30,779 nt of DNA, taken from a virus. This document shows, in pieces, positions 10,157 to 17,785 of this stretch. Position numbers and translations under genes: made by a program. Numbering within the stretch: the stretch's first letter is position 1; every line of letters starts with the position of its first letter. The DNA lies in the IMG/VR virus record IMGVR_UViG_3300043539_000549, positions 1-30,779 of that record. The stretch is one strand, 5' to 3'. The notes beneath the pieces were generated by a model that saw only the letters and a list, made by a program, of their open reading frames with translations, did not search any database and had not been told where the DNA came from.

Positions 10157-11101
10157 TTATTTGGCTAAGACTAGCTTGCCTGTAACCGGGTCTCGTTGAA
10201 AGCGCGCTTTTACGGGAGCATTGGTGGATTGCGCTGATTTTTGTTGGGCTAACTCGCTTGCAACCTGCTCTGCGGTCAGCTTGATTTTCATTGGACCTCT
10301 AGGGGTTTCGATTTCGATTTCTCCTGGAAATACAGGTTTCTCAGCTTTTTCAGCCTTGGGTTTCCTTACCAAGACATTTTTTCCATTGATTACACCGCGT
10401 GTGTAACCTTCAGGAATAGTTTGAGCAGGTGCTGTCCTCGTAGGAGCTTGCGCCATCATTTGTGGCACATTATCTTGGGAGATCCCTTCTCCAAGCACGT
10501 CAAGCGTGGTCATAATTGGCTCAGATCCACCGCCCATAATACCAAATGTGTTGTCTCGGGGAGCGCCGCTGATGGTTGATTCCAAATCGGGAGGAATTGG
10601 CACACCTGCCGAATCGCCTCCTGGAAGAATTCCTTGCGAGGCCATGATACGAGCCATCTGTTGATCATTCGTTGCTTTCTGGATAATCCCCTGAACCTTT
10701 CCCTTCAGATACGACTTAGATTTTCTATCTTCGTCGGAAAGCGTGATTCCGCCCATTTCGATTCCGCTTGTTTCCGCAAATCCAGCTGTCTCTAACAACT
10801 GATCTTTGTTTCCGCCCTCTTCCTGCGCTGTGGCAGATCCAACAATGTCTATCGAGCCGTCACGATTACGTTTCAAAAACCTACCAAACTTAATCGCTAG
10901 CCCTTCATCGCGCCCTGTTGCCGCCAACGCCGCCGCCTCTCGCCGCTGGTCAACGAGGTCCTGGTAATACTGCCCGCGCATCCGCGTCTCTTCAGCACGC
11001 TGCGCCGCTGCTTCCTCCCTGGCCTGGCGCTGATTCGCCAGCTGCACGCCTTGGAGGTACGATTGCCCGATGTTTTCGAGTCCTGAGAAGGGGTTTGCCA
11101 T
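10157..11101 (-). CDS. Putative internal virion / DNA-ejection protein
   Basis: A 314-residue protein. I chose the start MANPFSG at 11101 because it follows the previous stop by only 4 bases. An upstream in-frame ATG at 11176 would lie inside the previous gene. The N-terminal ~80 residues are rich in Gln, Arg, Glu and Ala (SYLQGVQLANQRQAREEAAAQ), predicting a long coiled coil. The middle is Gly/Ser/Pro-rich, and the C-terminus is basic with a GVINGKNVLVRKPK stretch and a final FQRDPVTGKLVLAK strand pair. No catalytic motif is visible. Coiled-coil proteins between a small Ala/Gly-rich membrane-type protein and a giant protein are typical of the internal (ejected) protein cassette of short-tailed phages. 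The role rests on that context. The gene is AT-richer than its upstream neighbours. Confidence 0.55.
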   Translation of the reverse strand: MANPFSGLENIGQSYLQGVQLANQRQAREEAAAQRAEETRMRGQYYQDLVDQRREAAALAATGRDEGLAIKFGRFLKRNRDGSIDIVGSATAQEEGGNKDQLLETAGFAETSGIEMGGITLSDEDRKSKSYLKGKVQGIIQKATNDQQMARIMASQGILPGGDSAGVPIPPDLESTISGAPRDNTFGIMGGGSEPIMTTLDVLGEGISQDNVPQMMAQAPTRTAPAQTIPEGYTRGVINGKNVLVRKPKAEKAEKPVFPGEIEIETPRGPMKIKLTAEQVASELAQQKSAQSTNAPVKARFQRDPVTGKLVLAK

Positions 11102-11105
11102 AAGA

Positions 11106-11858
11106 TTAGATCGTTTTCGGCATGATGCTCTGTTGCATTGCAACATTGCTGCTTCCAGCGCCTGCCCCGCCACCAAATCCGCCTTGTCCTAACGCACCAA
11201 ATCCAAGGTTGGTCAATCCAGATCCTAGCGATCCAAGGTACTGGCCACCAACCCCGCCCGCGCTTGGCATATTATAAGTCCCAAGCAAAGCGGCTTGTTT
11301 TTTGGCGCGTTCATCAGCCCTCAAGTTTGCAATCATCTGAGGCGTAAACTCATAGTTTGCCATCTGCGCCATCGGAGTGGTGCCTATAATGTTGGAAAAC
11401 TGTTGAGCTCCAGCCTGCTGGAGATCCATTGATGTCCTACCTAGGTCCCGCGCCGTTAGGTTGCGAGCCGCCTGGCTTCCAGCGTATCCTCCAGTTAGAG
11501 CCTTTGAGGCGGTATTGCGTTGAATTTGGGCAGCAAGGTCAGGCGGCAACTCTCCACGAAGCAACGACATCGCGTTCTGGGTGCGCTGAGCTTGGCCCTC
11601 CTGATAGCCGGGAATCTGGATGCCGAGGGATTCAAGAAGCTGCGCCCGGTTGAAGGCGTTTCGTTGTGCTTCAAGTTCTCTGGTTTGAGGTGCCAGTTTC
11701 CCTGACTCTCCAATCAACTCTCCAAGGTCTAGGCCAGGCAAATTTGCCGCGCCGCGAGCGCCAGCGCGATCTTTGCTAGCTTGGTTGGCAGAAACTGCTG
11801 CGCCAGCCGCGCCAGCAACAACGCCGGTTGTGATAACTGCCGATGCTACGAATGACAT
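11106..11858 (-). CDS. Small Ala/Gly-rich internal virion protein (gp14-like ejection protein candidate)
   Basis: A 250-residue protein. A hydrophobic Ala/Gly-rich N-terminus (residues about 3-24) looks membrane-inserting. A Gln/Arg/Asn-rich helical centre follows (NASKDRAGA, RELEAQRNAFNRAQLLESLG, AGSQAARNLTARDLG). The C-terminus is strongly Gly-rich, around residues 195-240. This hydrophobic head, helical body and glycine tail is common in small podoviral proteins that form part of the channel for DNA entry. It overlaps the end of the cupin gene by 13 bases and is followed after 4 bases by the coiled-coil protein, so the three are likely translated together. The function is inferred from composition and position; no homologue was checked. 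Confidence 0.5.
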   Translation of the reverse strand: MSFVASAVITTGVVAGAAGAAVSANQASKDRAGARGAANLPGLDLGELIGESGKLAPQTRELEAQRNAFNRAQLLESLGIQIPGYQEGQAQRTQNAMSLLRGELPPDLAAQIQRNTASKALTGGYAGSQAARNLTARDLGRTSMDLQQAGAQQFSNIIGTTPMAQMANYEFTPQMIANLRADERAKKQAALLGTYNMPSAGGVGGQYLGSLGSGLTNLGFGALGQGGFGGGAGAGSSNVAMQQSIMPKTI

Positions 11859-12310
11859 AGTAAGTATTGGTTTTGACCCACGTAAGTGAGGTCGTTCAAA
11901 AGCTCTTCGTGATCCGTCTTGTTATCCAGATTCAGGTGAACCGTGGTCCAAATGGTGTCCTCATGGATCAGCAGCACGCGGCGAGTTCCTGGCTTGGTGA
12001 TGCCCGAATACGGCGCCGTGTAGGTCACCATACCCTCGTTCTCGCTAACCACCGTGACCCTGCCTTTGGTGATGAAGAACGGATTGTCGAACTTATGGAT
12101 GCGGCTGGTGACGACACATCCAGCCGGCATGAAGATTTCACGCACGTACATCCCCTCTGGGAACGTGTGTTTTAGCGGACACTCCTGCTGCGGAATATTC
12201 GCCACAAACGCTTCCCACCTGTCCAGACGATCGTCGAACGTGACGGTCTCATCCGTCAGGATGTCGAGCCACGTAACAGGTTGAACGGCTACTGGAAGCT
12301 CCTCAGTCAT
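11846..12310 (-). CDS. Cupin-fold phage protein
   Basis: A 154-residue protein. The central part (residues about 50-130) reads as a small beta-barrel of cupin type: YVREIFMPAGCVVTSRIHK, then FFITKGRVTVVSE, then a Gly/Pro turn and a second set of strands ending GTRRVLLIHEDTIWTTVHLN. The His and Glu residues around TSRIHK and the HEDTIWTTVH stretch could be metal ligands, although the full cupin motif is not conserved. The ATG overlaps the stop of the upstream structural gene by one base (TGATG), indicating coupled translation. The fold is judged by eye. Its role in the particle (assembly aid, metal-dependent enzyme or minor structural protein) is unknown. Confidence 0.6.
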   Translation of the reverse strand: MTEELPVAVQPVTWLDILTDETVTFDDRLDRWEAFVANIPQQECPLKHTFPEGMYVREIFMPAGCVVTSRIHKFDNPFFITKGRVTVVSENEGMVTYTAPYSGITKPGTRRVLLIHEDTIWTTVHLNLDNKTDHEELLNDLTYVGQNQYLLCHS

Positions 12311-13398
12311 CAGATGAATCCACTGAACCGAAATTGAATCTTCGCGGACCCGAACGGCTGCACGTTAATCACGCTGCGCTCATTGGGGCTGTACGCCTCA
12401 AGCTCATTCCGAAGCGACCGCAGTGCTAGCTGGATCTCGCGCTCAGCCTCGGTGTACTGATTCCGGTCTTCCTTCTGGATCGCTTTCATCATGTGCTTGA
12501 TCGCCTGGAGGTTCCCGATAAACAGCCAGTCTGAATCAACGATCGCCGGTATGAAGTCCAGACGAACGATCGCCTCCACGACCGTGTTGGTGCAAGCCTC
12601 GTCTGCTGGCACGCAGCCGTCTCCGTTGTCGATGCAGCAGTTGTCCTGGGTGGTGCTGCACGAGTTGGCGCCACCGCACACCTCGGGCATCCCGACAAGG
12701 TAGGTGCGACGGTACTCAGGGTTCTGCTCGCTCGGACCCCAGACTGCGACTTGGGTTTGTAAAAGGGTTGTCGGGTTGTACGCCAGAATCGTCAGGCTTC
12801 CTTGAGTCAACGGCTTCTGGGCGCCAGTCAGACCCGGCTGCTTGAAGAGGTTGGTTGTCTGGACGTAGGCCGTGATGGAGGGGTTTGGAAGCGTGACGTA
12901 CTCGCCCCAGACGTATTCTCCGCTGACCGAGTCCAACGTGCGGATTGGAATTCCATTGGGATCGAGCCCCTGCAAGAGAACACGCTTACCAACGTCAGCT
13001 GATAGCTGTGGTGTCACCCTGATGTAGCAGTTACCAACCGAGTCTCGAAACTGCGTCACCATGCCGCGATCTAGCAGCTGGTCTTGCTCGCATCCTTCAC
13101 GGCCACATCCGGTGCGCGGTGCCCGGGTGTCCGTCTGGAACTCGTACCACTGGTTCTGGATGGGAATGTTGTAGCCGCAGAGGTTCATCGCCTCGATCGT
13201 CTTAACCTCGCGAGGCCAGGTGATGCAGCCAGCGGTGACGCAGACGCGCAGCTTCTTGTACGTACCCCACCACTTGCCCATGTCCGCCAAGCGAGCTTGA
13301 GCCTCGTTGAGCAACTGGACAAAACGCTCGTCGCAGGTGGCCAGACCTACTGCCTGCGGGATCGTGGAGTTCTTGGCTTGGGCGAGGGTTTTTCTCAT
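12310..13398 (-). CDS. Cys-rich virion structural protein (tail or adaptor type)
   Basis: A 362-residue protein. The N-terminus is helical (ERFVQLLNEAQARLADMGKWWGTYKKLRVCVTAGCITWPREV). It continues with a beta-rich section and a C-terminal helical part rich in charged residues (IKHMMKAIQKEDRNQYTEAEREIQLALRSL shortened here to its helical character). The WWGTYKKL...C...CITWP.EV segment is a pattern I associate with conserved structural proteins in uncultivated short-tailed phages, next to propeller-like tail proteins. Residues 241-269 hold six Cys in 29 residues, suggesting a small disulfide or metal-bound loop inserted in the body. The start lies 1 base after the preceding stop. It is probably a tail or head-tail connector component; the exact role is unknown. 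Confidence 0.55.
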   Translation of the reverse strand: MRKTLAQAKNSTIPQAVGLATCDERFVQLLNEAQARLADMGKWWGTYKKLRVCVTAGCITWPREVKTIEAMNLCGYNIPIQNQWYEFQTDTRAPRTGCGREGCEQDQLLDRGMVTQFRDSVGNCYIRVTPQLSADVGKRVLLQGLDPNGIPIRTLDSVSGEYVWGEYVTLPNPSITAYVQTTNLFKQPGLTGAQKPLTQGSLTILAYNPTTLLQTQVAVWGPSEQNPEYRRTYLVGMPEVCGGANSCSTTQDNCCIDNGDGCVPADEACTNTVVEAIVRLDFIPAIVDSDWLFIGNLQAIKHMMKAIQKEDRNQYTEAEREIQLALRSLRNELEAYSPNERSVINVQPFGSAKIQFRFSGFI

Positions 13399-13399
13399 G

Positions 13400-14377
13400 T
13401 TATCGGATGGCGCGGGCCATGACTTTCCATTTGGCTTCGGTAATGGCGGTAAGCGTTCCGGTGGTTTTGTGGTTTACAGAAAGAGTCGTAATTTGATCGC
13501 TGCGTACAAATCCGATTGAAGTGGTGTTGGAATAAGATGTAACGCGCAGGTCGCTTTCTGATTGATTTGATCGAAGGATACTTCCAACTGGGATGTAGTC
13601 TCCACCAGCTGGATTGACTCCCGCGTATCCAGCATCACCACCTGCATCTACGCAGATAATCCCAATATCCCAAGTCAGCGGATCAGCTCCTAACCCGTGT
13701 AAAAAACTCACCGAAGCACCAGAAGCCGGAATCGCCAGATAACTCGCAACCGGAGTAATATACCCCGACTCCCAGACCGTAGCCGGAGTCGAGTTTGTCC
13801 GTAAAAACTGGCGGTCAATTCCAGGAGAGAAATTCGATGGACCCACATTGCCGGGATTCAGAAGCTGAAACCGAGTGCCGTCGTACACAACGACGCACAC
13901 CTGCCCGGCTCGTATGTCGCCTGCAACCAATGGAACGGTACCAAACTTCGTGATTGCCTTAACCGCAAGGCCGTCAACCGACAGCGTGCTAGCTCCAGTG
14001 TTTACGATTGACCCAACAAAAACGTATGACACCCCTGTCCGGTACGCCTGATTTACACCAGGAGAGGCGGGCGTCAACGTAAGCGTGTAGGCGTTGGCAA
14101 CGCCGGCTCCGACGCCATACGTAAACTGCGTCTGAACCCGCGACCATCCAGCCGGCGCCGTCGTGTTGTACTTCAGGACCTCGACCGGATTCTGGTTTGA
14201 GTCCAGTCGCAGCCAGTAGAGCGAAAGATCAGCTGGGGCAACTGCGCCTGCCGACCACTCTGGTGGCGCTGAATACTGGGCGATTATCGCCTCCGCGTAG
14301 GCGTCCAAACGATCCTGCTCGGATGCGTAGCAGGCGGGCGGAGGAAGTGTGCCGGCAGTTAGGTTGATTTCAGGCAT
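13400..14377 (-). CDS. Fibre-like tail protein
   Basis: A 325-residue protein. After a short head region (residues 1-60) it becomes Thr/Gly/Ser/Val-rich and beta-structured. It carries the segment TGASTLSVDGLAVKAITKFG, followed by a region ending VVVYDGTRFQLLNPG. This strand block (adding a constant, then a 'the value may be read from the object' type of ending) is common in phage tail fibre and tail needle proteins. The C-terminal ~120 residues form a separate beta-rich domain beginning near SYLAIPASGASVSFLHG. It starts 2 bases after the spike gene stop, in the same operon. It may be an accessory fibre or an attachment partner of the spike. Confidence 0.55.
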   Translation of the reverse strand: MPEINLTAGTLPPPACYASEQDRLDAYAEAIIAQYSAPPEWSAGAVAPADLSLYWLRLDSNQNPVEVLKYNTTAPAGWSRVQTQFTYGVGAGVANAYTLTLTPASPGVNQAYRTGVSYVFVGSIVNTGASTLSVDGLAVKAITKFGTVPLVAGDIRAGQVCVVVYDGTRFQLLNPGNVGPSNFSPGIDRQFLRTNSTPATVWESGYITPVASYLAIPASGASVSFLHGLGADPLTWDIGIICVDAGGDAGYAGVNPAGGDYIPVGSILRSNQSESDLRVTSYSNTTSIGFVRSDQITTLSVNHKTTGTLTAITEAKWKVMARAIR

Positions 14378-14379
14378 GG

Positions 14380-17300
14380 CTAGATGCGGTAAAGGTAGTC
14401 GTTTGGCTTACACGGGCCTGGGTCGCATTCAAGCGCCAAACAGCCCTCGGGACAATCGAAATAGAAGAACTGCTCAAGAGGCGCAACGCAGCGTGTTGGG
14501 CGCCCTGTGAGAAATGCGTTACCGAACTGACCTCCGTTATTGCGTACCAACCCTTGTCCGCTGAGCCTTCGGACGCTGTTGCATCCAATCTGGATGTTAT
14601 CGACGTACCGGAAGAAGTTTCCGATCGAGGAGGTAAACGCTACGTCTGGCCCAGGACTCGCGCAGGTAAACGTTGTGGTCGTCGGGGTTCCGGTTACGAT
14701 CACCTGGTCGTTGAACGAAGCGTTACTAAGCCCTTCAACGGTCACGTGGTATCCAAGGAGTATTTGGTGCGCCTTGTTCGTCGTGTACGTGGCCACTCCA
14801 GCGGTGCGCTGGAATCCGATGGGTTTGATTTCCCATGGGAAGTTGATCGGGCTGTTGATGCCGAGGAATCCGCTTCCTGACGTAACTGGCGTATTTGGAA
14901 GCGGACCCACCGGGTTGTTAACCGTAAACTGCGTGGTCGAAGGTGTTGAAAGGACGGTAAACACGCCGTTAAACGTGCCGTCCGTCACACTAACCATCGA
15001 AATTTCCATTCCCACCTGAAGTTCATGCGGGGAGACCGTGGTGAACGTCGATATACCAGCTGCGTCTCTTGACGCCCCTGTCGGAAATGGGGCCGGCGGA
15101 GCCAGTGGCCTAATCGGTATCTGGTAGTCCGTCGGATAGTACCAAGTGGACTTGTTGACATCGTGGTTGTTGACCAGGAAAACAGCGTCCAGCGGGGTGT
15201 ATGCTGTCTGGTAGAACCATGATCCTGGCCCTGTCAGGAGAACATCGTTGTTCTCGATCAACATATCCTTGTGCCCCGAAATCAAGGTTGAGTAGGTCTC
15301 AGGGTTAGTGACGCTGGGCACCCCTGAAATCAATGTAAACCAATCCTGCACAACCAAGGCGATAAACGCTGATATGTTCAGCGCCGAGTTGTGATGGATG
15401 TGGGTTCCCTTGTGCTGGTAGGAATCGACGTAGAAGCAGGTGCCACGGAACCCGTCGAAATTGTTGTAGCTGATATCGGCGCCGTTAGTTTCACGAACGG
15501 TGATAGCAGTAACCGGACTCTGCTGGTCAACTGGATTAGGGCCACCCTGAACCCGGTTGTATTTGAACTCGCATCCTGTAGCAAAGATGCGCTGGCTTCG
15601 GAGCATGATTACCTGGCCGTCGAGGTAAAGGCCGGGGAGTATGTTTGGGCCAGGTGCGGAAACAGTGAATCGGTTGTCATCCAGTAATGAAATCACCGTC
15701 GATTTTGCGTAGACAGGTGGTTTGTAAAACACGCTGCCAACGACTGTAGCGGGCACGTTCGGGAGAACTTGAGCAACGGTGAAGTTAAAATCGTCGATAA
15801 TCGACGCGACAACCCATGTTCCGTTAAACGAAGAATCAAATGTGATGCCACTGATTATAACCTGGTCTCCCGTGTTGACGAAGTGTATTCCAGCTGTGGT
15901 GTATGTCGCAATGCTAGCATTCCGTTGGACTACTGAGGCGTATGTCATCGTCACCGGGACCACATCCCCAACCCGCAACGTGTGTTTCATCACGCAGGTG
16001 TATGTCGCAACTCCACCAACGCGAGAAACCACATTGATCGGGTTAATAAGACTTGAAAACCCGCCAACCACACACTGAGTGTTCGACTCTGCGCTACCGG
16101 GGTACAGGGTGCTTTGAATCGAGTTGCGTCCTTGGTAGCTGAAATCGTTGTTTAGAACCCTTGCTCCCTGAGTGTTGTCAGAAACATTCATCGGAAGAAA
16201 CGACTTCGCGATAAACGTCTCGGCATCCGCAATTCCAACTCCAAAATCGTAGAACTGGTTGTTCTGAATGAGCGCGTTCTCGCCGACGTGGTTGATTCCA
16301 GCGACGGTGAATAACGAGTTTACACCAGCTTTGGTTTGCGGTGTAAGAGCTACATTTGGATAAGCCCAAGCGCGGGCGTTTTCGTTTACCAAAGTGTAAA
16401 CGTATCCAACACTAGGAGTGGATCCAATATTTGTTCCTACATTAACGCAAGTAAACTGAGTTGGGCTCGGTGGAGCCAATGTTACAAACGTACCGTTAAA
16501 AGACGCATTTGAAAGACCCTCAATAAGAACAGTTTCACCGCCTACAAAGCCATGTGGAGTTGCAGTATCATATATAGCAACGTTTGTGTTTCGCTCGAAT
16601 CCGTTAATTTGAGTTGCTGTAGTAGGCGCTGCATTTAGGCAGAATACCTCTTCAGTTGAAAGAAATCCGGCAACTACAAAAGTGCCATTGAAAGCCGCAC
16701 TTGCAAATCCTGTGACATTTATTGAATCTCCGATTGTAAATCCAAAATTCCACTGCGGATGTTTAGTGTAGATAGCATAGCCAAACGGATTTATTCTTGC
16801 ACGTAAAAGCACCACCCTTAGGTCGCGTTGAAAAGAAAATGATGTTATGTTTGTAATGCTTCCAAATCCTACAAATGAAAGATCGTTTCCTGTGCCTGCT
16901 GTGATTACATTACTTATGTATTGCGAAATTGCGCTAATGTTAGTGTATGGCGCAGGTGAAATAGGGGGGCTGTAGGCCGGAGGGGCAACTGCGTAAAATT
17001 GAGTGTTAGGTAAATTCGGTTCGTACAACGGTTGCAATACGTTGTAAGTATTTATACCATTTGTCCTTTGAACAGAAACTATCTTTATATCGGCCACCGA
17101 ATTATTGGCGTAGTTTCCGTCGAAAGTAATTCCTTCAATTATCGTGTTCTTGCAGTTGATGCTATCCAGAGGCGCGCCTGCGTAAGCGCCAGGTGCCCCA
17201 ACAACTCCAAACCCTGTGTAATTTCCAAGGGTCTTCAGCATCTGAATGTTGAATCCAAAAGTGTCCCCTCTTTTCGTGGAAGTGTTATCGGCAAACTTCA

Positions 17301-17784
17301 GGATGGTCTTGCCGACGCCCTGGCCTGTGAATGCGACGTTGTTGATTACGCCTGTGAATGGTGGGTAACCCATCACAAGTGACGAAGTGTAGCCGCCGCC
17401 AATTAGGTTGATCCAACCGTCTTGGGTGACCAGGGGTGCATCAGGTCCAGGAACCGCTGCTGTAAATTGCGTCGGAGTAGGTATGCTGAGAACCGCGAAT
17501 CCAAACTGTAACGGCCCGGTGCCGTTGAAGGTGATGTCCGTAAACCCGTACAAGGTGATCTTCTCGCCGACAACGAGCCCGTGCGGTGTGGACGTGTTGA
17601 ACGTCGCAACGCCTGCGGTGCGGACACGGTCGATGATCTTCGCCCCAGGACTCGATCCAAGCAGGAATGTCCCCACTGGAAAATCGCAGCGCAGCGCAGC
17701 GAATAGGCATTCATTGATCGCCCACGCGCTGTTTCTCAGTCCACAGGGATCGGCGCCGTAATCGACTGGGTTTGAAGAAGGCAT
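14380..17784 (-). CDS. Large beta-helical tail spike with seven FCCH-like repeats
   Basis: A 1134-residue protein. I chose the start MPSSNPVDYGAD at 17784 because it follows the previous stop (17786-17788) by one base. An in-frame ATG at 17856 would overlap that gene. The protein is mostly a right-handed beta-helix, with Asn-rich turns such as IIEGITFDGN near 215, ALIQNNQFYD near 504, RVLNNDFSY near 543, ADISYNNFDG near 769 and MLIENNDVLL near 841. Interleaved are about seven copies of a 55-65 residue module of the type 'R.aGVATYTT..pHgl..Gd.v.i.G.....FNGtf.V...ptptqFt'. It resembles the phage repeats annotated as E1 FCCH-like. The C-terminus is Cys-rich (CPEGCLALECDPGPC). The likely role is receptor binding or surface-polysaccharide cleavage; no active site was identified. 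Confidence 0.75.
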   Translation of the reverse strand: MPSSNPVDYGADPCGLRNSAWAINECLFAALRCDFPVGTFLLGSSPGAKIIDRVRTAGVATFNTSTPHGLVVGEKITLYGFTDITFNGTGPLQFGFAVLSIPTPTQFTAAVPGPDAPLVTQDGWINLIGGGYTSSLVMGYPPFTGVINNVAFTGQGVGKTILKFADNTSTKRGDTFGFNIQMLKTLGNYTGFGVVGAPGAYAGAPLDSINCKNTIIEGITFDGNYANNSVADIKIVSVQRTNGINTYNVLQPLYEPNLPNTQFYAVAPPAYSPPISPAPYTNISAISQYISNVITAGTGNDLSFVGFGSITNITSFSFQRDLRVVLLRARINPFGYAIYTKHPQWNFGFTIGDSINVTGFASAAFNGTFVVAGFLSTEEVFCLNAAPTTATQINGFERNTNVAIYDTATPHGFVGGETVLIEGLSNASFNGTFVTLAPPSPTQFTCVNVGTNIGSTPSVGYVYTLVNENARAWAYPNVALTPQTKAGVNSLFTVAGINHVGENALIQNNQFYDFGVGIADAETFIAKSFLPMNVSDNTQGARVLNNDFSYQGRNSIQSTLYPGSAESNTQCVVGGFSSLINPINVVSRVGGVATYTCVMKHTLRVGDVVPVTMTYASVVQRNASIATYTTAGIHFVNTGDQVIISGITFDSSFNGTWVVASIIDDFNFTVAQVLPNVPATVVGSVFYKPPVYAKSTVISLLDDNRFTVSAPGPNILPGLYLDGQVIMLRSQRIFATGCEFKYNRVQGGPNPVDQQSPVTAITVRETNGADISYNNFDGFRGTCFYVDSYQHKGTHIHHNSALNISAFIALVVQDWFTLISGVPSVTNPETYSTLISGHKDMLIENNDVLLTGPGSWFYQTAYTPLDAVFLVNNHDVNKSTWYYPTDYQIPIRPLAPPAPFPTGASRDAAGISTFTTVSPHELQVGMEISMVSVTDGTFNGVFTVLSTPSTTQFTVNNPVGPLPNTPVTSGSGFLGINSPINFPWEIKPIGFQRTAGVATYTTNKAHQILLGYHVTVEGLSNASFNDQVIVTGTPTTTTFTCASPGPDVAFTSSIGNFFRYVDNIQIGCNSVRRLSGQGLVRNNGGQFGNAFLTGRPTRCVAPLEQFFYFDCPEGCLALECDPGPCKPNDYLYRI
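14644..17628 (-). repeat. Protein-level repeat family (FCCH-like module) in the spike gene
   Basis: The module recurs at spike residues about 53-110, 329-388, 397-452, 586-613 (interrupted), 619-676, 904-960 and 990-1047. In bases these are roughly 17628-17455, 16800-16621, 16596-16429, 16029-15946, 15930-15757, 15075-14905 and 14817-14644. Shared elements are a VATYTT-like strand, 'HGL..G', 'I.G' and 'FNGT..V', ending in a 'T.FT' strand. The copies are diverged in nucleotide sequence, so this is an old protein repeat rather than recent DNA duplication. Confidence 0.65.
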
Positions 17785-17785
17785 A

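Noticed and set aside
11102-11176. Longer start for the coiled-coil protein at 11176
   Set aside because: It is inside the preceding gene, and the added Cys/Arg-rich residues look like an out-of-frame reading.
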